A stretch of DNA of 6,261 nucleotides from an uncultured Aquincola sp. GTDB taxonomy: Bacteria > Pseudomonadota > Gammaproteobacteria > Burkholderiales > Burkholderiaceae. Position numbers and translations under genes: made by a program. Within the stretch, counting starts at the first letter, position 1; the number at the start of each line of letters is the position of its first letter. The stretch covers positions 1 to 6,261 of the forward strand of contig CAKZXL010000711.1 of the NCBI GenBank assembly GCA_937883885.1, in the 5' to 3' direction. The notes under the pieces are model-generated. The model was not told the origin of the DNA. It saw nothing but the letters and a program-made list of their open reading frames with translations, and did no database searches. This document shows positions 1 through 5,882 of the stretch, one piece after another.

Positions 1-97
1 AGGCCACCTGGTGCCGGGGCAGCAGGGCGGCCCCGGCCAGGGCCATGCCGCCGTGCAGCAGGCGTCGGCGTTGGGTCGAGTGGCGGTCTTGGCTCAT
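1..97 (-). CDS. N-terminus of an exported protein, cut by the window edge
   Basis: Only the first 32 codons are visible, running leftward off the window. They begin at an ATG (complement of 95-97) with a good Shine-Dalgarno sequence 6 bases upstream. The peptide has a polar start, then three arginines (residues 10-12, context QRRRLLHGG), then a hydrophobic stretch rich in Ala, Leu and Gly (about residues 13-26). That is the form of a Sec or twin-arginine signal peptide. The mature protein is not visible, so its function cannot be read. Many Bug-type solute-binding proteins in Burkholderiales begin this way, as do the two Bug genes at the other end of this window, so a third Bug protein is a reasonable guess, but any Tat-exported protein would fit. 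It lies 97 bp downstream of the LysR gene in the same direction. The palindrome in that gap and its own ribosome site suggest it may be a separate transcription unit. Confidence 0.6.
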   Translation of the reverse strand, partial: MSQDRHSTQRRRLLHGGMALAGAALLPRHQVA

Positions 98-103
98 GCG
101 GGG

Positions 104-110
104 CTCTCCT
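104..110 (-). promoter_or_regulatory. Ribosome binding site of the left-edge gene
   Basis: Read on the minus strand this is AGGAGAG, six bases before the ATG whose A is at 97. The match and spacing support that ATG as the real start of the truncated left-edge gene. Confidence 0.6.
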
Positions 111-171
111 CGTGGGGTCGGCGTGGACCCTCAGGTTAGGGAGCGCGCATGAAGGTTCGTTGACAGCCGGC

Positions 172-191
172 CGCCGCAGCGCGCTGCGGCG
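172..191 (-). terminator. 20-bp perfect palindrome after the LysR stop, possible terminator hairpin
   Basis: The two 10-base halves are exact reverse complements (left half CGCCGCAGCG). As RNA this gives a stem of about 8 GC-rich pairs with a CGCG loop. It begins three bases past the LysR stop codon on the minus strand, where an intrinsic terminator would sit. No run of U follows on the minus strand (the next bases read GCCGGCTGTC), so it is not a canonical Rho-independent terminator. It may instead be an mRNA 3'-end stabiliser, a weak terminator or a protein site. The remaining gap up to the left-edge gene shows no clear promoter. Confidence 0.4.
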
Positions 192-194
192 CTC

Positions 195-1085
195 TCAAGA
201 GGTGAAGCCGAGCGCCAGGTCCTTGAGCAGCGCCGCCGTGCGCAGCTGCAAGGCATCGCGCCGCGTGGCGGCGCTCCAGGCGATGCACAAGGTGCTGCGG
301 ATGCGCGGCTCCACGATCAGCGTGCGGGTGAGGGCGCCGGGGCCTTCGCCTTCGTTCACCGCGCTGGCCGTCAGCGCCGCGAAGCCGTGGCCGCGGCGCA
401 CCATGTCCAGGATGGTGGGCACGCTGCTCACTTCCCAGGCCACCTGCAGCTTCACGCCGGCCAGCAGCGCCTCATGCTCCATCAGCCGGCGAAAGCTGTG
501 GCCACGCTGCGGCAGCACCAGCGGCAGCCGGCCCACCTCGGCCAGCGGTATCTCGGCCCGCCGCGGCGCGCCGGGCGGGCCGATCAGGCACAGCTCCTCC
601 CGCAGCACCGGCTCCTGTTCCAGGTTGGGCTGCGGCTCGGGGTTGTAGACCAGCCCCAGGTCCACCCGGCCGGTGGCCAGCCATTCGGTGATGTGAGACG
701 AAAAGCCTTCGACGATGGCCACGCGGGCCTTGGGCATCTCGGCCTGGAAGCGCTCGACCAGCGCCACCGTGATGTGCCGCGCCAGGCTGGGCGGCAGGCC
801 CAGCACGATCTGCCCCTGCGGTTCGCCGCGCATCGCGCCCAGCTCATGCTGGGTGGCCTGCACCAGCTGCAGGATCTGCCGCCCGCGGTCCAGCAGGCGG
901 CGGCCCGGCTCGGTGAGCACCACGCCGCGGCCGTTGCGCAGCAGCAGGGTTTCGCGCAGCTCCACCTCCAGCGCGCGCACCTGGCGGCTCAAGGCGGGCT
1001 GCGTCATGCCCAGCAGTTCGGCCGCGCGGCTGAAGCTGCCCGTCTGCGCCACCTGGATGAAGTATTCGACCTGCTTGATGTCCAC
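195..1085 (-). CDS. LysR-type transcriptional regulator, probable regulator of the divergent operon
   Basis: Starting at a GTG (complement of 1083-1085) this is a 296-residue LysR-type protein, a normal family length. Residues 1-60 form the winged helix-turn-helix: VDIKQVEYFIQVAQTGSFSR, then the AAELLG turn and the recognition helix TQPALSRQVRALE (about 28-40). A linker helix follows (about 60-85), then a periplasmic-binding-like effector domain (about 90-290) that begins QIVLGLPPSLA and contains GRVDLGLVY. An in-frame ATG at 1130 would add 15 residues, but it falls inside the likely operator and family members start at the (M)D/xxQxxYF segment, so the GTG is preferred. Neither start has a clear Shine-Dalgarno sequence. 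It is divergent from the protocatechuate operon, the usual arrangement for a LysR activator of its neighbour. By analogy with PmdR it probably senses a pathway intermediate, but the ligand cannot be read and orthology to PmdR is not claimed. Confidence 0.93.
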   Translation of the reverse strand: MDIKQVEYFIQVAQTGSFSRAAELLGMTQPALSRQVRALEVELRETLLLRNGRGVVLTEPGRRLLDRGRQILQLVQATQHELGAMRGEPQGQIVLGLPPSLARHITVALVERFQAEMPKARVAIVEGFSSHITEWLATGRVDLGLVYNPEPQPNLEQEPVLREELCLIGPPGAPRRAEIPLAEVGRLPLVLPQRGHSFRRLMEHEALLAGVKLQVAWEVSSVPTILDMVRRGHGFAALTASAVNEGEGPGALTRTLIVEPRIRSTLCIAWSAATRRDALQLRTAALLKDLALGFTS

Positions 1086-1115
1086 CGGCCCATTGTGCCC
1101 AGACCGCGGCCCGCC

Positions 1116-1130
1116 ATGCCGAACCGGCAT
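1116..1130. promoter_or_regulatory. LysR-type operator, T-N11-A palindrome
   Basis: The 15 bases are ATGCCG-AAC-CGGCAT, a 6-bp perfect inverted repeat around a 3-base spacer. T at 1117 and A at 1129 form the T-N11-A core that defines LysR-family recognition boxes. A further GC/GC pair (1113-1114 with 1132-1133) extends the symmetry by one step after a mismatch. It lies between the LysR gene and the operon it faces, about 30 bp before the LysR GTG and 88 bp before the hydratase ATG. The motif and location are seen; binding by this LysR protein is inferred. Confidence 0.7.
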
Positions 1131-1135
1131 AGCAG

Positions 1136-1155
1136 CTAGCGATCGGCACCGCTAG
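1136..1155. promoter_or_regulatory. Second inverted repeat, candidate LysR activation site
   Basis: CTAGCG (1136-1141) and CGCTAG (1150-1155) are perfect inverted arms around an 8-base spacer. Past one mismatch, CA (1133-1134) and TG (1157-1158) also pair. It starts five bases after the T-N11-A box on the operon side. LysR proteins typically bind a strong recognition site near -65 and a weaker activation site near -35 of the target promoter, and this repeat occupies the second place. The repeat is seen; the role is inferred. Confidence 0.4.
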
Positions 1156-1175
1156 GTGGCGTGCGGTGGCACTTC

Positions 1176-1181
1176 GAGAAT
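1176..1181 (+). promoter_or_regulatory. Tentative -10 element of the operon promoter
   Basis: GAGAAT matches four of six bases of TATAAT, and no good -35 hexamer lies upstream, as is common for activator-dependent promoters. Transcription starting near 1188 would put the T-N11-A box (centre 1123) at about -65 and the second repeat (centre 1145.5) at about -42, which fits LysR geometry. This is a weak call resting mainly on that spacing. Confidence 0.2.
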
Positions 1182-1202
1182 CCGGCGCTGAACCGCAGCG
1201 AC

Positions 1203-1207
1203 AAGGA
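1203..1207 (+). promoter_or_regulatory. Ribosome binding site that selects ATG 1218
   Basis: AAGGA sits 10 bases before the ATG at 1218. The alternative in-frame GTG at 1161 has only an AGGTGG one base upstream, which is too close to work. This site therefore favours the shorter reading of the hydratase. Confidence 0.5.
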
Positions 1208-1217
1208 CGCCTTCTTC

Positions 1218-2246
1218 ATGATCATCGACGTGCATGGCCACTACACCACGGCACCGGCCGCGCTGGGCGCGTGGCGCGACCTGCAGATCGCAGGGCTGAC
1301 CGACCCGGGTCAGGCGCCCAAGCCCGCTGACCTGAAGATCAGCGACGACGAACTGCGCGAGTCCATCGAGACCAACCAGCTCAAGAAGATGAAGGAGCGC
1401 GGCAGCGACCTGACCATCTTCAGCCCGCGTGCCAGCTTCATGGCGCACCACATCGGCGGCTTCGAGACCTCGGCCGCCTGGGCCGCCATCTGCAACGAGC
1501 TGTGCTGGCGCGTCAGCCAGCTGTTCCCCGACCATTTCGTGCCGGCCGCCATGCTGCCGCAAAGCCCGGGCGTGGACCCCGCCACCTGCATCCCCGAGCT
1601 GGTCAAGTGCGTGGAGCAGTACGGCAACGTGGGCATCAACCTGAACCCTGATCCCTCGGGCGGCCACTGGACCAGCCCGCCGCTGAGCGACCGCAGCTGG
1701 TACCCCATCTACGAAAAGATGGTGGAGTACGACATCCCCGCGATGATCCACGTGAGCACCAGCTGCAACGCGTGCTTTCATACCACGGGCGCCCACTACC
1801 TGAATGCCGACACCACGGCCTTCATGCAGTGCCTGACGTCGGACCTGTTCAAGGACTTTCCGACGCTGAAATTCCTGATTCCCCATGGCGGCGGCGCCGT
1901 GCCTTACCACTGGGGCCGCTTCCGCGGGCTGGCGCAGGAGCTGAAGAAGCCGTTGCTGAAGGACCACCTGCTGAACAACATCTTCTTCGACACCTGCGTG
2001 TACCACCAGCCGGGCATCGACCTGCTGACGAAGGTGATCCCGGTGGACAACATCCTGTTTGCCAGCGAGATGATCGGCGCGGTGCGCGGCGTCGACCCCG
2101 AGACCGGCTTCTACTACGACGACACCAAGCGCTACATCGAGGCCAGCACGATCCTGAGTGCCGAGGACAAGCAGAAGGTGTACGAAGGCAATGCGCGCCG
2201 CGTGTTCGGCCGCCTCGACCAGCAGCTCAAGGCCAAGGGCCGCTGA
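1218..2246 (+). CDS. ligJ: 4-oxalomesaconate hydratase (LigJ/PmdE type)
   Basis: This amidohydrolase-superfamily enzyme adds water to 4-oxalomesaconate to give 4-carboxy-4-hydroxy-2-oxoadipate (EC 4.2.1.83), a cytoplasmic step of protocatechuate 4,5-cleavage. From the ATG at 1218 it has 342 residues, close to the roughly 340 of LigJ. The N-terminal [13 protein letters not shown] carries the HxH pair H6/H8. H178 (MIHVS), Y194 (GAHY), H223 (IPHGGG) and E284 (FASEMIG) all fall at the numbers I recall for LigJ zinc ligands (H6, H8, H178, E284) and catalytic residues (Y194, H223). That agreement supports both function and start. A GTG at 1161 would add 19 residues without homology to the family start and would cut into the control region. 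The long blocks [16 protein letters not shown] and [15 protein letters not shown] are strongly LigJ-like. It is the first gene of the operon, 28 bp before the aldolase that consumes its product. Confidence 0.93.
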   Translation: MIIDVHGHYTTAPAALGAWRDLQIAGLTDPGQAPKPADLKISDDELRESIETNQLKKMKERGSDLTIFSPRASFMAHHIGGFETSAAWAAICNELCWRVSQLFPDHFVPAAMLPQSPGVDPATCIPELVKCVEQYGNVGINLNPDPSGGHWTSPPLSDRSWYPIYEKMVEYDIPAMIHVSTSCNACFHTTGAHYLNADTTAFMQCLTSDLFKDFPTLKFLIPHGGGAVPYHWGRFRGLAQELKKPLLKDHLLNNIFFDTCVYHQPGIDLLTKVIPVDNILFASEMIGAVRGVDPETGFYYDDTKRYIEASTILSAEDKQKVYEGNARRVFGRLDQQLKAKGR

Positions 2247-2274
2247 GCTTTCACCGCCCCACGAAAGAAGCTCC

Positions 2275-2958
2275 ATGTACGAACTCGGCGTCGTCTACCG
2301 CAACATCAACCGCACCGACCGGGCCACCACCGACGCGCTGGCCGCGCTGGGCAGCGCCACGGTGCACGAGGCCATGGGCCGCGTGGGCCTGCTCAAGCCC
2401 TACATGCGGCCCATCTATGCCGGCGCCCAGGTCTCGGGCACGGCCGTCACCGTGCTGCTGCACCCCGGCGACAACTGGATGCTGCATGTGGCGGCCGAGC
2501 AGATCCAGCCCGGCGACATCGTGGTGGCGGCCATCACCGCCGACTGCACCGACGGCTACTTCGGCGACCTGCTGGCGACCAGCTTCCAGGCCCGTGGCGC
2601 CCGCGCACTGGTCATCGATGCCGGCGTGCGCGACGTGCGCACGCTGACCGAGATGCGGTTCCCGGTCTGGAGCAAGGCCATCAGCAGCAAGGGCTGCATC
2701 AAGGCCACGCTGGGCTCGGTCAACATCCCGGTGGTGTGCGCCGGCATGTGGGTGACGCCCGGCGACGTCATCGTGGCCGACGACGACGGCGTGGTGTGCG
2801 TGCCGCGCGAGCGGGCGCCTGAGACGCTGAAGGCTGCCCAGGCCCGCGAGGCCAACGAAGGCGCCAAGCGCGAGAAGCTGGCCAGCGGCGTGCTGGGCCT
2901 GGACATGTACAAGATGCGCGAGCCGCTGGCCCAGGCCGGCCTGCGCTACATCGACTGA
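2275..2958 (+). CDS. ligK: 4-carboxy-4-hydroxy-2-oxoadipate (CHA) aldolase (LigK/PmdF type)
   Basis: This class II, metal-dependent pyruvate aldolase of the RraA-like fold cleaves CHA to pyruvate and oxaloacetate and usually also acts on 4-hydroxy-4-methyl-2-oxoglutarate (EC 4.1.3.17). It is the last step of the pathway. The 227 residues equal the usual LigK length. The segment [27 protein letters not shown] (residues 94-120) is the family signature. D98, R119 and D120 match D102, R123 and D124 of the Pseudomonas putida aldolase as I recall it, with a constant offset of four, and E195 fits the glutamate donated by the neighbouring subunit at the same offset. The ATG at 2275 is preferred over an in-frame upstream ATG at 2158 inside the hydratase gene, because the extra 39 residues are Arg/Ser-rich shadow sequence. 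The ribosome site is weak (AGAAG at 2266-2270), so coupling to the hydratase is likely. RraA itself is excluded by context and by the aldolase residues. Confidence 0.92.
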   Translation: MYELGVVYRNINRTDRATTDALAALGSATVHEAMGRVGLLKPYMRPIYAGAQVSGTAVTVLLHPGDNWMLHVAAEQIQPGDIVVAAITADCTDGYFGDLLATSFQARGARALVIDAGVRDVRTLTEMRFPVWSKAISSKGCIKATLGSVNIPVVCAGMWVTPGDVIVADDDGVVCVPRERAPETLKAAQAREANEGAKREKLASGVLGLDMYKMREPLAQAGLRYID

Positions 2959-2964
2959 AGCACC

Positions 2965-3903
2965 ATGAGCGCAGCAGTACCGCCCGCCTTCCAACGCATC
3001 GCACTCATCGGCTATGGCGAGGTGGGCCGCATCCTGGCCGAAGACCTGCGAGCGCAGGGCCTGGCCGTGGCCGCCCATGACCTGAAGCTGCAGCAGCCGG
3101 CACTGGCGCCCACGCTGCAGGCCCATGCGCAACAACATGGCGTGCAGCTGCATGCGCAGGCCGCCGATGCCGTGGCCGGTGCCCACCTGGTGATCAGCGC
3201 CGTGACCGCCAGCCAGGCGGTGGCGGTGGCCGAGGCCGCAGCGCCGCACCTGCAGCCGGGCGCGGTGTTCATCGACATGAACTCCGCCTCGCCGGGTGCC
3301 AAGCAGCGCGCGGCCCGGGTGGTGGATGCCGCCGGTGGCCGCTACGTGGAAGGCGCGGTGATGACCAGCGTGCCGCCGTACCGCATCCGCGTGCCGCTGC
3401 TGCTGGGCGGGCCGCATGCGGCCGCGGTGGTGGCGCCGCTGAATGCGCTCGGCTTTGCCGCCAAGCTGGCCGACGAGCGGCTGGGCGTTGCCTCGGCCAC
3501 CAAGATGTGCCGCAGCGTGATGATCAAGGGCCTGGAGGCCATGGTCATCGAAAGCCTGAGCACCGCCCGCCACTACGGCGTGGAAGACGCGGTCATCGCT
3601 TCGCTGTACGAAACCTTCCCGGGCATCGACTGGGAGAAGCAGGCCGCCTACTTCTTCCAGCGCGTGATCGAGCATGGCCGCCGCCGCGCCGAAGAAGTGC
3701 GCGAAGTGGCCCAGACCGTGCGCGAAGCCGGCCTGCAACCCTGGAGCGCCAGCGGTACCGCCGAGCGCCAGGCCTGGGTGGCCGACCTGGCCGATGCCGG
3801 CGTGTTCGGCACGCGCGGTGAAGCGGGCTTTGCCCGCAGCGCCGACTGGCGCACCGAGGCCGACCGCCTGCTGGCCGAAGTGGCCAAGGAGCGCCAACGA
3901 TGA
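2965..3903 (+). CDS. DUF1932-type NAD(P)-dependent dehydrogenase, substrate unknown
   Basis: The 312-residue protein belongs to the beta-hydroxyacid dehydrogenase/6-phosphogluconate dehydrogenase-like group with a C-terminal DUF1932 domain. Residues 10-45 form a Rossmann start, RIALIGYGEVGRIL, with GxGxxG at G16/G18/G21. D39 at the end of the second strand (AAHD) favours NAD over NADP. A typical FIDMNSASPGAK segment lies at 102-113. The segment SATKMCRSVMIKGLEAMVIE (177-196) has K180 where these enzymes keep the catalytic lysine; the asparagine four residues later in classical members is S184 here, which seems normal for the DUF1932 group. It starts 6 bp after the aldolase stop, and its TGA overlaps the next ATG, so it is translated with the pathway enzymes. 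No standard step of protocatechuate 4,5-cleavage needs it: the known semialdehyde dehydrogenase LigC/PmdC is a different (Gfo/Idh) family. It may act on a pathway intermediate, a side product or a different substrate imported by the Bug proteins. Confidence 0.85.
   Translation: MSAAVPPAFQRIALIGYGEVGRILAEDLRAQGLAVAAHDLKLQQPALAPTLQAHAQQHGVQLHAQAADAVAGAHLVISAVTASQAVAVAEAAAPHLQPGAVFIDMNSASPGAKQRAARVVDAAGGRYVEGAVMTSVPPYRIRVPLLLGGPHAAAVVAPLNALGFAAKLADERLGVASATKMCRSVMIKGLEAMVIESLSTARHYGVEDAVIASLYETFPGIDWEKQAAYFFQRVIEHGRRRAEEVREVAQTVREAGLQPWSASGTAERQAWVADLADAGVFGTRGEAGFARSADWRTEADRLLAEVAKERQR
3886..3891 (+). promoter_or_regulatory. Ribosome binding site of the PDC hydrolase inside the preceding gene
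   Basis: AAGGAG lies eight bases before the ATG at 3900, within the last codons of the dehydrogenase gene. With the ATGA overlap it gives both coupled and independent initiation for the hydrolase. Confidence 0.6.
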
Positions 3904-4817
3904 GCGCCTTCACCAAGACCCCGGGCTGGCTCGATTGGTACGCCGGCCCCAGCCGGCCGCGGCTGCAGTTGCCAGCGGGTGCGGTCGATGCGCACTGCCA
4001 CGTCTTTGGGCCGGGCGACCGCTTTCCGTATGCGCCCGAGCGCAAGTACACGCCCTGCGATGCCAGCCGCGAGCAGCTGTTGGCCTTGCGCGACCACCTG
4101 GGTTTCGAGCGCAACGTGATCGTGCAGGCCACCTGCCACGGCGCCGACAACAGCGCGCTGCTGGATGCGCTGGCCCATGCGCAGGGCAGGGCGCGTGGCG
4201 TGGTGACGGTGCGGCGCAGCGTGACCGACGACGAGCTGCAGCGCATGCATGCGCTGGGCGTGCGCGGCGTGCGCTTCAACTTCGTGCGGCGGCTGGTCGA
4301 CTTCACCCCGCGCGACGAGTTGATGGAGATCGCCGCGCGCATCCAGCCGCTGGGCTGGCATGTGGTGGTGTACTTCGAGGCCGCCGACCTGGCCGAGCTG
4401 TGGGACTTCTTCACCACGCTGCCCACGCCGGTGGTGGTGGACCACATGGGCCGGCCCGACGTGCGCCAGCCGGTGGACGGGCCCGAGTTCAGCCGCTTCG
4501 TGCGGCTGATGGACGAGCACCCCCACGTGTGGAGCAAGCTCAGCTGCCCCGAGCGGCTGAGCGTGGCCGGTCCGCCCGCCTTGAACGGCGAGCCTCGGCC
4601 CTACCGCGACGTGGTGCCCTTCGCGCGGCACCTGATGGAACGCTTCCCCCACCGTGTGCTGTGGGGCACCGACTGGCCGCACCCCAACCTGAAGGACCAC
4701 ATGCCCGACGACGGCCTGCTGGTCGACTTCATCGAGCAGATCGCGCCCACGCCGGCGCAGCGCCAGCAGCTGCTGGTGCGCAACCCCATGCGCCTGTACT
4801 GGCCCGAAGAGCGCTGA
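3900..4817 (+). CDS. ligI: 2-pyrone-4,6-dicarboxylate (PDC) hydrolase (LigI/PmdD type)
   Basis: This cytoplasmic amidohydrolase opens the PDC lactone to 4-oxalomesaconate (EC 3.1.1.57), feeding the hydratase encoded first in the operon. It has 305 residues, slightly longer than the roughly 293 of LigI. The segment DAHCHVFGPGDRFPYAPERK carries H32/H34 and leads to Y50. H80 (ATCH), R125 and R131 (RFNFVRR), Y158 (VVYFE), H182 (VDHMGRPD), R219 (PERLS) and D258 (WGTDWPHPNLKDHMPDDG) align in order with LigI H31, H33, Y49, the His/Thr pair near 76, R124, R130, Y156, H180, R217 and D248 as I recall them. The offset grows from one or two to ten between R219 and D258, so the extra length sits mostly in that loop (about residues 221-240). 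LigI works without a metal, unlike LigJ in the same operon. The start overlaps the previous stop by four bases. Confidence 0.93.
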   Translation: MSAFTKTPGWLDWYAGPSRPRLQLPAGAVDAHCHVFGPGDRFPYAPERKYTPCDASREQLLALRDHLGFERNVIVQATCHGADNSALLDALAHAQGRARGVVTVRRSVTDDELQRMHALGVRGVRFNFVRRLVDFTPRDELMEIAARIQPLGWHVVVYFEAADLAELWDFFTTLPTPVVVDHMGRPDVRQPVDGPEFSRFVRLMDEHPHVWSKLSCPERLSVAGPPALNGEPRPYRDVVPFARHLMERFPHRVLWGTDWPHPNLKDHMPDDGLLVDFIEQIAPTPAQRQQLLVRNPMRLYWPEER

Positions 4818-4848
4818 CCTGCGCCGATCGCCCTTCCCGCAGTTTCCG

Positions 4849-4854
4849 AAGGAG
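4849..4854 (+). promoter_or_regulatory. Ribosome binding site that selects ATG 4860
   Basis: AAGGAG lies five bases before the ATG at 4860 but only two before the in-frame GTG at 4857. The ATG is therefore the likelier start of the Bug gene. Confidence 0.6.
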
Positions 4855-4859
4855 ACGTG

Positions 4860-5846
4860 ATGACCCCGATGCAACGCCGCCAGGCCCTGGCCCGGCTGGC
4901 CGGGCTGCTGTGCGCGCCCGCCGCCCTGGCCAGTGCCCCTGCACAGGCCGCTGATGCCAACCGCCTGCTGCGGGTGCTGGTGGGCTACAGCCCGGGCGGC
5001 GCGGTGGACATCATCGCCCGCGCGCTCGGCCAGGCCATGGCGCCTGGCCTGGGCCAGTCGGTGATCGTCGAGAACAAGCCCGGGGCCGGCACCAACATCG
5101 CCATCAAGGCGCTGATGGAAAGCCCGCCCGACGGCTACACGCTGATGCTGGCCGCCAATGCGCTGGCGGCCAATGTCTCGCTGTACCAGCCCGCGCCCTA
5201 CAGCTTGGCGCGCGACATCACGCCCATCGCCCAGGTAGGCCGGGTGCCGGTGGTGCTGGCTGCCAATGCGCAGGCGGGCATTGGCTCGCTGCGTGAGCTG
5301 ATCGCGCGGCTGAAGCTGCAGCCCGGCTCGCTGAACTACGGCACGCCGGGCAATGGCTCCACGCCCCACCTGGCCATCGAACTCTTTGCACGCGCGGCCG
5401 GCATCCAGCCGGTGCATGTGCCGTACAAGGGCGGCTCGCAGGCGATGAACGACGTGATCGCCGGCCACATCCAGCTGGTGGCCGTCAACGCGCTGGAAGT
5501 GCAGCCGCATGTCAAGGGCGGCAAGCTCAAGGTGCTGGCCACCTTGGGCGCCAAACGCTCGCCGCTGTTTCCCGAGGTGCCGACCATCGCCGAATCGGGC
5601 TTTGCGGGCTTCGAGGCCTCGGTCTGGTACGGCCTGGTGGGCCCGGCCGGGCTGCCGCAGCCAGTGGTGGCGCGGCTGCACCAGGCCGTGGAAAAGGCCC
5701 TGGCCACGGCCGAGGTGCGTGAGCGCCTGTCGGCCGCCGGCGGCGAGGTGACGCCCGGCAGCACCGCCATGTTCGCCAGCCTGCTGGCCAGCGAGCAGCA
5801 GCGCTACCAGAAGCTGATCCGCGAGGCGCGCATCCAGCCCGATTGA
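4860..5846 (+). CDS. Bug/TctC-family periplasmic solute-binding protein
   Basis: This is a complete 328-residue Bug protein, the binding component of tripartite tricarboxylate transporter (TTT) systems, which capture carboxylates and some aromatic acids in the periplasm. Residues 1-30 form a signal peptide: an arginine pair (MQRR), a hydrophobic core rich in Ala and Leu, and a probable cleavage after APAQA (A30). The mature start has the family loops VGYSPGGAVDIIARAL (D50) and VIVENKPGAGTNIAIKAL, then PPDGYTLML, then NYGTPGNGSTPHLAIELF and HVPYKGGSQAMNDVIAGHIQL in the second lobe. LLC near the N-terminus is not a lipobox. It starts 42 bp after the PDC hydrolase in the same direction with no terminator visible, so it probably belongs to the catabolic operon. 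Ligands of Bug proteins cannot be read from sequence; protocatechuate, PDC, a phthalate isomer or a tricarboxylate are possibilities. No TctA/TctB membrane genes are in the window. Confidence 0.93.
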   Translation: MTPMQRRQALARLAGLLCAPAALASAPAQAADANRLLRVLVGYSPGGAVDIIARALGQAMAPGLGQSVIVENKPGAGTNIAIKALMESPPDGYTLMLAANALAANVSLYQPAPYSLARDITPIAQVGRVPVVLAANAQAGIGSLRELIARLKLQPGSLNYGTPGNGSTPHLAIELFARAAGIQPVHVPYKGGSQAMNDVIAGHIQLVAVNALEVQPHVKGGKLKVLATLGAKRSPLFPEVPTIAESGFAGFEASVWYGLVGPAGLPQPVVARLHQAVEKALATAEVRERLSAAGGEVTPGSTAMFASLLASEQQRYQKLIREARIQPD

Positions 5847-5882
5847 CGGCCGCCGCGCACAAAAAGAACACCGGAGACACCC

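Noticed and set aside
98..194. Possible promoter for the left-edge gene in the gap after the LysR gene
   Set aside because: A CTGTCA resembling a -35 can be found on the minus strand, but no acceptable -10 lies at the right distance, so I do not call a promoter.
112..648. A 178-codon open frame on the plus strand covering the regulator 3' end and the gap
   Set aside because: It is Ser/Arg-rich without any domain, and its putative start overlaps the ribosome site of the left-edge gene on the opposite strand.
387..1139. A 250-codon open frame on the plus strand through the LysR gene
   Set aside because: It is a His/Gln/Ala-rich shadow antisense to a clear LysR-type gene.
1152..2276. A 374-codon open frame on the minus strand opposite the hydratase
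   Set aside because: Its composition is that of a mirror frame, with repeated Val, His, Gln and Ala and no domain, while the plus-strand hydratase is unambiguous down to catalytic residues.
1772..2647. A 291-codon plus-strand frame spanning the hydratase-aldolase junction
   Set aside because: It is a frame-shifted reading of both real genes with no homology features; the in-frame products are complete without it.
2251..3897. A 548-codon open frame on the minus strand
   Set aside because: It is antisense to the aldolase and dehydrogenase genes, is rich in His, Gly and Ala with no recognisable domain, and is explained by codon bias of the true genes.
4818..4859. Terminator or separate promoter between the PDC hydrolase and the Bug gene
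   Set aside because: I see no stable hairpin with a T-run and no convincing -35/-10 pair in the 42 bp; only the ribosome site is clear.
4876..4925. Lipoprotein lipobox in the first Bug protein
   Set aside because: The cysteine is preceded by Leu-Leu rather than a small residue, so it does not fit a lipobox; an ordinary signal-peptidase site after APAQA is better.
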